Below, one piece after another: positions 58,876 to 64,000 of a stretch of DNA of 64,000 nucleotides. The first letter of the stretch is position 1. The number at the start of each line of letters is the position of its first letter. A model generated the notes under the pieces. It had not been told where the DNA came from. It ran no database searches and saw nothing but the letters and a program-made list of their open reading frames with translations. The translations under genes were made by a program, and so were the position numbers. Source of the stretch: Allium sativum (lineage: Eukaryota > Streptophyta > Magnoliopsida > Asparagales > Amaryllidaceae); NCBI GenBank assembly GCA_030737875.1, contig CM060909.1:395355565-395419564 (forward strand). Direction: 5' to 3'.

Positions 58876-60185
58876 TGGAATTTATTCTGTGTGATTGATA
58901 GCTATCAGTTGCACGGTGTGAATTGCCTGTGTGGCATGCTAAGATGCAGTGATCAGGGCTTCTGTTGAAAAGCAAAGTCTTGTGGTGATGATCAAAGCAC
59001 CGCCGGTGTGGCGTAGCTTTGTGTATAACGTGAAATCGCGAGCCTCACACCCCGGTATGAACCAGAAATGGGAGAGAACCTCAGGGGGGACATGCGTTTC
59101 TTCCTAGCTAGAAGTGGCGTCAGTGGTTTTACACGCCCTGACGAGTTTGACTTATGTGGTTGTTACAGTTGCGAGGCGCCTCGGTTAGATCGGACGATCC
59201 GGGTCCGATGGAGTCATTCGTTGGCTCATTTACGCCCCATAGAGCGGGGAACCGCATTGTTCAGGCATTATAATTCACATCAGTGGACCGGCCCTGACGA
59301 TACAAGGGTCACTCGAGCTCTGATCCTGAGACTCGGGCTAGGCAGTCTCGAAGTCGGTAAGGACTATCTTTTGCCTTGGTTCATGACGAAAATCCAATTT
59401 CCAAATCCGTGACCGTGCGGTTTTGATTGTATACCTATATATGGCGACATAGTGGTATGGGGCATTAATGCCGTCTATGATTGATACTTATGATTTGAAA
59501 TGTTTTTTGAAACATATAAACACTAGTAATAATATCAAATGCTTTTGTTTTATTCGTATCAAGCATATCTTGGCCATTATAAGGTAAAAACTCTATCCTC
59601 CGGTTTGCGTTGCATTGTGTGATGGGAACTGAGTCTTATAATGGCTTCATTTTTATAAAAAGCATTGCAATGTTTAAAACAAAGATTTGTTTTCAAAGCA
59701 CTGGCAATCCAATGGAGTAAACCCGTTCCACGAAAGTGGCGTGGTCCTGTGATTAGCCATATTTTAAATGTGTTGAGTAGATTTCTCATACCAGTCCCAT
59801 GACTGACTCGTAGTTTGTTTCACTTTCAAACTCGAGTGCCCCTTTTTCTACACGGGCAGCCTTGTATTCAGGTTTTAGCTGGCTTTATCCGGATAGCTGG
59901 AGCTGAAGATGGATTCTATCATTTATCTGTTCTATGCTGTTCAGCTCCTATTGTACATATTTTGTTTGTTTTCCGCTGTAGACATTTATGTATAGCTGAA
60001 CTGTATTTGTACTAAGTATGATCCTGTATACTGTGTAACTCTGATGATTACGTTTATCCAGTGTATTATTTTTGCATTATCTGGTGTATTTATTTATTTC
60101 TGTTCTGCTATTATCTGTTTCTGTGTTATGTTCCAAGGATTACCCTTACCGCCGTCAGTACAGGGTTTGGGGTCGTCTCACCCGT

Positions 60186-60560
60186 TGTTTGTTTCCACCT
60201 TTACAAACTCGGGTGCCCTCTTCTCCACACGGGCAGTCGAGTGGTTTGTCTACAGGTTCTTATCTCAAGCAAGATCCTGTATTGAAGCTTATAGCTATGT
60301 CCAGAGCATAGTTATCTTCTGTTGTATCTATTTTATTGTTTCCGCTGCAATGTATTAAAATGTTGTAATTTATCTTCCGCTGTAATTTTATTCGATGTAC
60401 TCTGATATTCTGTACTCTGATGTTACATTACCATGATGTAATAAAAGTCTGCTGCTATTGTTCTGATGTTGTTGTATTCCCAAAGTTAAGGTACTCGGGT
60501 TTTGAACGGTCTTGGTCGATTTTGCGATCGATCAAGTCGGGCGAAATCCGGGCCGTTACA
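60186..60560 (+). mobile_element. Element D 5' LTR, segment 4 (3' end)
   Basis: Last 375 bp of the D LTR, ending GGGCCGTTACA at 60560 right before the PBS. Contains AATAAA at 60440-60445. The join with 44379 restores cccgttgtttgtttccac, like the tcgtagtttgtttcac of A. Confidence 0.85.
60440..60445 (+). terminator. AATAAA polyadenylation-type signal of D LTR
   Basis: AATAAA in gatgtaataaaagtct, about 120 bp before the LTR end. A plausible poly(A) signal for D transcripts, inferred from position. Confidence 0.35.
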
Positions 60561-60562
60561 GT

Positions 60563-60574
60563 TGGTATCAGAGA
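60563..60574 (+). other. Primer-binding site of D
   Basis: TGGTATCAGAGA, one base off the initiator-Met consensus, three bases inside the 5' LTR end. Confidence 0.85.
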
Positions 60575-60635
60575 TCTGGTTAGCTCAAATCTTTAGGGTA
60601 CAACTCATTAGAACTGAACAAAAGATTCATCAGAG

Positions 60636-60734
60636 ATTGGATTAGTAATATCCAATAAGAATACTCATTAGAGATAGGATCAGCAGTATCCTAGAATGAG
60701 AAAACTCATTAGAGATGGGGTTAGTAATGCCCTA
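60636..60734 (+). promoter_or_regulatory. Three tandem leader hairpins of D
   Basis: H1 60637-60655: TTGGAT-TAGTAAT-ATCCAA (one more pair outside). H2 60675-60693: TAGGAT-CAGCAGT-ATCCTA. H3 60716-60734: TGGGGT-TAGTAAT-GCCCTA, using two G-U pairs. Starts lie 38 and 41 nt apart, in repeats containing actcattagagat and agaatgag. Stem changes on one arm are matched on the other. Confidence 0.6.
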
Positions 60735-60989
60735 GAATGAGTTGAGAGTAGCAAGCTTATAATATACGTATTTGTAATTATAATCTATTTTAGAAAATAT
60801 GATTTTTGAATATATAAAAATTATAAATATTTAAAAAGTTAATCAACCAATTGATTGATGATTGTGTAGTGTAATTATTAGTTAACCTATAAAATTATTT
60901 AAACCAATGAATGGATAGAAAGAATAAAAATTTGAGTAGGATAATTAAACACTTTTGGCTTCGTTCCTTTTCGAGGACGAAAAGTTCTT

Positions 60990-61001
60990 AAGTGGGGGAG
61001 G
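60990..61001 (+). other. Polypurine tract of D
   Basis: AAGTGGGGGAGG, directly before the 3' LTR start at 61003. Confidence 0.85.
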
Positions 61002-61002
61002 C

Positions 61003-61496
61003 TGTAACAACCCTGAATTTTGGGGTAAATTTAAAAATTTATTTTTATTTTGAGAATTTTAATGGAAAAAGCATATGCTTTTATTTGAAAAAAGATATAT
61101 ATATATATATATATATATAATAATAATATGCCATGACAAACAAATAAATGGAAAACAAACAAACAAATGTAAATCACGTTTCTTTAATTCCGACTGCACC
61201 GTTCAAACTTCCCTTTTCTTTATCTTCTTAATGTTCAGCATGCTACTTAACGTGCTGCTTGTTTCATTATTTAATGTAGTCATTCCCTCTTTCCTAACCG
61301 TTACGTTTCTTTCCCACTTTATTTTTTCCATTCATTCATTTCTTGTTCAAATTCTTTATTTTATTCATTTCATTACATGACTTGAAGCATTTATGGAAGA
61401 GAGGAAAAAAAAAGGGGAAAGTCACCTTCTTTGTATGATAAATAAAATTGAAACCTATTTAATGGAAATTAAAGGCCTTCCATTCTTTGGAAAAAG

Positions 61497-61548
<52 letters not shown>

Positions 61549-62834
61549 AACGTTAAGAATGGAATGAGTAAATGTGTACACATATTATGGTGCATAGTTT
61601 GTGGGATATACTGATTTATTACTAGGAGTGAATATTTGCTTTCCTCTCTTTATTTTTGATGCGTACATTCCTGTTGCTTTGTATATACATATATAAATAA
61701 AAAAAGCAAGCCATAATGATAAAAAGAAATGTTCCTTACCATATATACTTGCGCTACACATTTTCCCTCAAGTTTTATGTCCATTTATTCCCAAGGCCAT
61801 TCATTTCTGGCGTTGCTCCTTTTGACTATTTATTTTCAATGATTTTATCTCTTTCCCTTCACCTTCCTTTTTCCCCATTAATTACGAAATTATTTATTTC
61901 CTTTAATCTATTAACTTCTTTTGCTTAATTCTATTAGTTTATTTTCCTTCAATCTATCTTATGCATCTTATTTCATACTCTTATTCCTTAAATTTGTATC
62001 CTTTGATTTCTCCTTTCCACTTACTCCCTTCATTAGTTCTCTCCAAAACTAATGAACCCACACATTTATTTCTATTCTATTTATCATTCAAATTCATTTA
62101 GAAATAAAACTAATTCCCATTCAAACGTACAGCCGCCGCCATGTCCATTTCAATGGCCAGAAATTTCGAGACTTCTTCCTCCATTTTCTCTTTATCCACT
62201 CAACCGATTTCAGTAATTCCAAAACCAAATCGAAGAGCTTCCTGGGCTTTATAAGTTGTAAGGTGGTGGATTCTGATCGGGACACATGTGAAGGATGTGG
62301 CGCACGTTTCGAGGTGGAGCGGGTGATGTTGGGTTTCGATGACGGGCTATTTACTGAGTGAAGAAGATGAAACATACGGCCTAAATTTTTGACTAAGGAA
62401 ATCAAGGTTTAAGGAAATTATTTAAAGTTAATCATCTTTTATTAGCAAATAATGTAATTTAAATATAATTTGCCATATCTTGTTCAAAATAGAACGGAAT
62501 TCAATGATTTTCGTTGCGTTAGGATCGTCTTTCTGAACTCTACAACTAGGGATGAACCAGAGCTGCAACGGAGCAGATCAAATTTTGGATAAATTTCAGA
62601 TCTGATCTATTCTGAATAAAAGCTCGGTGAGATTTCTGTTCTTAAATAATTAATTAATCATCTAATTATTTATCGCAAATGAAAAAAAAAATTGAATGAA
62701 TGTTTATAAATCAAGTTGTTATGTTTAAGATAGAAATTTGCTGTTTGTGAATTTTGGTAATTGTGATGTTTATATTTGTAGATCTAAGTCTACAATTAAA
62801 ATTTCTGAAACATGGATGCATTGATTTGTTTAGA
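61003..62834 (+). mobile_element. Element D 3' LTR, first 1.8 kb
   Basis: Begins TGTAACAACCC and matches 5' LTR segments 1, 2 and the start of 3. It is interrupted at 62835 by element F; the rest lies beyond the window. (TA)n tracts at 61091-61119 and 61498-61545. ORFs here are chance frames, since they recur only where the LTR recurs. Confidence 0.88.
61498..61545. repeat. (TA)n microsatellite (D 3' LTR)
   Basis: About 24 TA units. The 5' LTR copy (18238-18250) is much shorter, so the tract grew after insertion. Confidence 0.88.
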
Positions 62835-64000
62835 TGTGACGCCCCGCCCCGCACCAACCGACATTTACTCCAAAAGTGCGCTGTACACATGTCCAGTTAG
62901 CATGGAACGGGTCGCCAGAAGGAAAAGGAAGAAGGAAATGAACATACAAAGAACCTGTAGAATGTCTCACAGCGCATAGAACAAAATATAATAATAACAT
63001 ACTTGACATAAAACAGGAGAGACAATGCATAAGCTGAAAATCAGAACTAAACATCATAGCAGCGGAAATCCAAAATACAGCTTATTACAACTTTCAAACT
63101 GTCTCAAAGCAAAAGTAAGATAAATGTGGGACACTACTAATGCCCAAGTAGCGACCACCAACGACACAGGGAGAATGTGTATATATATATATATATATAT
63201 AATACGTGGAAGCCTCCTGCCCGCCTCTGAATCAGCTACTCGCGCATCACCAGCTAACCTGTCTCTAGTCTGCTCGTGTGAGCACCCAGAGTAATAAGAG
63301 GAGACATAAAACTCTGGGTCAGACATAAAGCCTGGTATGAGCGATAAGCATCTAAAGTGAACAATAACAGGTCGACTAAAACATACCTGAATCTGGACCT
63401 GCAACCAAAGAGTTAGCACTACATACTGTACAACACTCTAAGGTATCATATCAAACGGTATAAAGATACGGAGGTGGGGGAGGTGTACATGTCATAATGA
63501 TGGCAAACAATCAAGCATAGCATCCATCCTCACATCTCTCACTCAGTGCGTAAAGCATACGATATTCACCACTTCGATCACCCAACATTCCTTGCTACGA
63601 TCACTTTGCCCCATGAAGTCATAAATGGCTTCACTGCACTGATAACGTAGCCACTAATTCCTCGCTATGTCCACTTGCCCCATGGAGTTATTCACCCCAT
63701 CTGCGCTGGCTCATAGCCTTACTAATCCTTACTATGTCCACTTGCCCCATGGAGTTATTCACCCCATCTGCGCTGGCTCATAATCTTACTACGCATCACC
63801 TTGCCCCTCAGGTCATAATGACCCTACTGCACTGATAACGTAGTCTTGCTACCATCACTTTGCCCCTCAGGTCATAATGACCCTACTGCACTGATAAGTA
63901 GCCCATCATTCCTTTTTAGTGGTGAATCAAAGTTATGAACATCGACAACTCCTTAACACACGTCCCGCAGCAAAGTCCAACCATGAAGTGAACTCATTGG
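62835..64000 (-). mobile_element. Element F: reverse-strand LTR, truncated by window end
   Basis: At 62835 the D LTR stops and TGTGACGCCCCGCCCC begins; the minus strand thus ends GGGGCGTCACA, like an LTR 3' end. Blocks such as cacccagagt...ctctgggtcagacat...ggtatgag parallel reverse-oriented E (near 31310-31370). The left duplication is probably TTAGA (62830-62834), with its partner outside the window. Whether F is a solo LTR or a full element cannot be seen. No gene is supported; the minus ORFs are fragments. Confidence 0.7.
63600..63905. repeat. ~60-bp minisatellite in F
   Basis: About five imperfect units of 58-64 bp, each with cttgcccc(at/tc)... followed by actgcactgataacgtag or a ctgcgctggctcata variant. 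Two adjacent pairs are nearly identical, which suggests recent unit duplication. Confidence 0.75.

Larger units (their letters stand above)
44380..60180 (+). mobile_element. Element C: full-length Ty3/gypsy chromovirus (Tekay-like)
   Basis: 15.8 kb, TG...CA, flanked by CCCGT (44375-44379 and 60181-60185). 5' LTR 44380-49475, PBS 49478, gag-pol 49727-54011, polypurine tract about 55186, 3' LTR 55198-60180. Same subfamily as A by coding sequence and LTR landmarks. It has the longest gag N terminus of the three, a perfect PBS and polypurine tract, and only a few coding breaks. Confidence 0.93.
55198..60180 (+). mobile_element. Element C 3' LTR
   Basis: 4,983 bp, same landmarks as the 5' LTR but one 114-bp unit shorter. 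GCGA-loop hairpin 57101-57116, (TA)n at 56831-56864, intact antisense ORF. Followed by CCCGT. Confidence 0.92.
60561..61002 (+). other. Internal region of D (442 bp, noncoding)
   Basis: All sequence between the two D LTRs: PBS, three leader hairpins, an AT-rich stretch (60760-60940), the CTTTTCG/CGAAAAG stem (60967-60984) and the polypurine tract. No gag or pol residue can be recognised in any frame. It retains the cis signals seen in A, B and C and nothing else. Confidence 0.85.
505..62834 (+). mobile_element. Element D: non-autonomous LTR retrotransposon with ~6.1-kb LTRs (outermost, nested by A, B, C, F)
   Basis: Two copies of one LTR, beginning TGTAACAACCCTGAATTTTGG at 505 and 61003, flank a PBS (60563) and a polypurine tract (60990-61001). 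The 5' LTR is found in four pieces: 505-917, 18162-18948, 39813-44379 and 60186-60560. It was split by elements A, B and C, each with its own 5-bp target duplication. Removing them restores continuity that matches the 3' LTR (for example 917/18162 against 61431-61450, and 18948/39813 against 62236-62250). The pieces add to about 6.1 kb. The interior, 60561-61002, is only 442 bp and has no gag or pol. D must therefore have moved using proteins made elsewhere. The 3' LTR is cut at 62835 by element F and the right end lies beyond the window. Confidence 0.85.

Noticed and set aside
1..64000. Host genes
   Set aside because: Nearly the whole window is accounted for by nested LTR elements; no exon-like coding stretch outside gag-pol was recognised.

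Overview
This window is plant nuclear DNA made almost entirely of nested LTR retrotransposons. No host gene is visible. The coding remnants are Ty3/gypsy gag-pol polyproteins with a C-terminal chromodomain (chromoviruses; the layout best fits the Tekay/Del lineage). Primer-binding sites match plant initiator-Met tRNA. Base composition is AT-rich with many (TA)n tracts. A flowering plant, probably a dicot, is the best guess; the species cannot be named from the sequence.

Layout. Positions 1-409 look like the 3' end of an unrelated LTR, followed by about 95 bp of unassigned sequence. At 505 an outer element (called D) begins. Its 5' LTR can be followed in four pieces (505-917, 18162-18948, 39813-44379, 60186-60560; about 6.1 kb in total) because three other elements landed inside it. 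These are A (918-18156, target duplication TTTGT), B (18949-39807, AGCTT) and C (44380-60180, CCCGT). D has only about 440 bp between its PBS and polypurine tract and encodes nothing, so it is a non-autonomous element with giant LTRs. Its 3' LTR starts at 61003 and is broken at 62835 by element F, which lies in reverse orientation and runs off the window. There are two further nesting levels. A 1,220-bp solo LTR (5289-6508, ACCTA) sits in the 5' LTR of A. A 5.9-kb reverse-strand solo LTR (E, 30977-36888, TCCAC) sits in the 3' LTR of B.

A, B and C are related full-length elements with LTRs of about 4.6-5.2 kb. Each carries a leader, one gag-pol frame and a noncoding 3' region of about 1.2 kb. 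A is closest to intact: one premature stop, plus an Asp-to-Asn change at an RNase H catalytic position. C has two frameshifts and at least three stops. B has one frameshift and six stops.

The most unusual signals are not the standard genes. (1) An antisense reading frame beginning MSDTxSI...VLGLNETGGT lies inside every complete LTR, including diverged families. (2) A family of 6-bp-stem, 7-nt-loop hairpins sits just downstream of the PBS, two per autonomous element and three in D, with paired base changes that keep the stems. (3) A second paired-change hairpin family occurs in the 3' noncoding region and also in some LTRs. (4) A 114-bp tandem repeat differs by exactly one unit between the two LTRs of A and between the two LTRs of C. 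Together they suggest cis-acting RNA signals shared by autonomous and non-autonomous members, and possibly an accessory antisense product.
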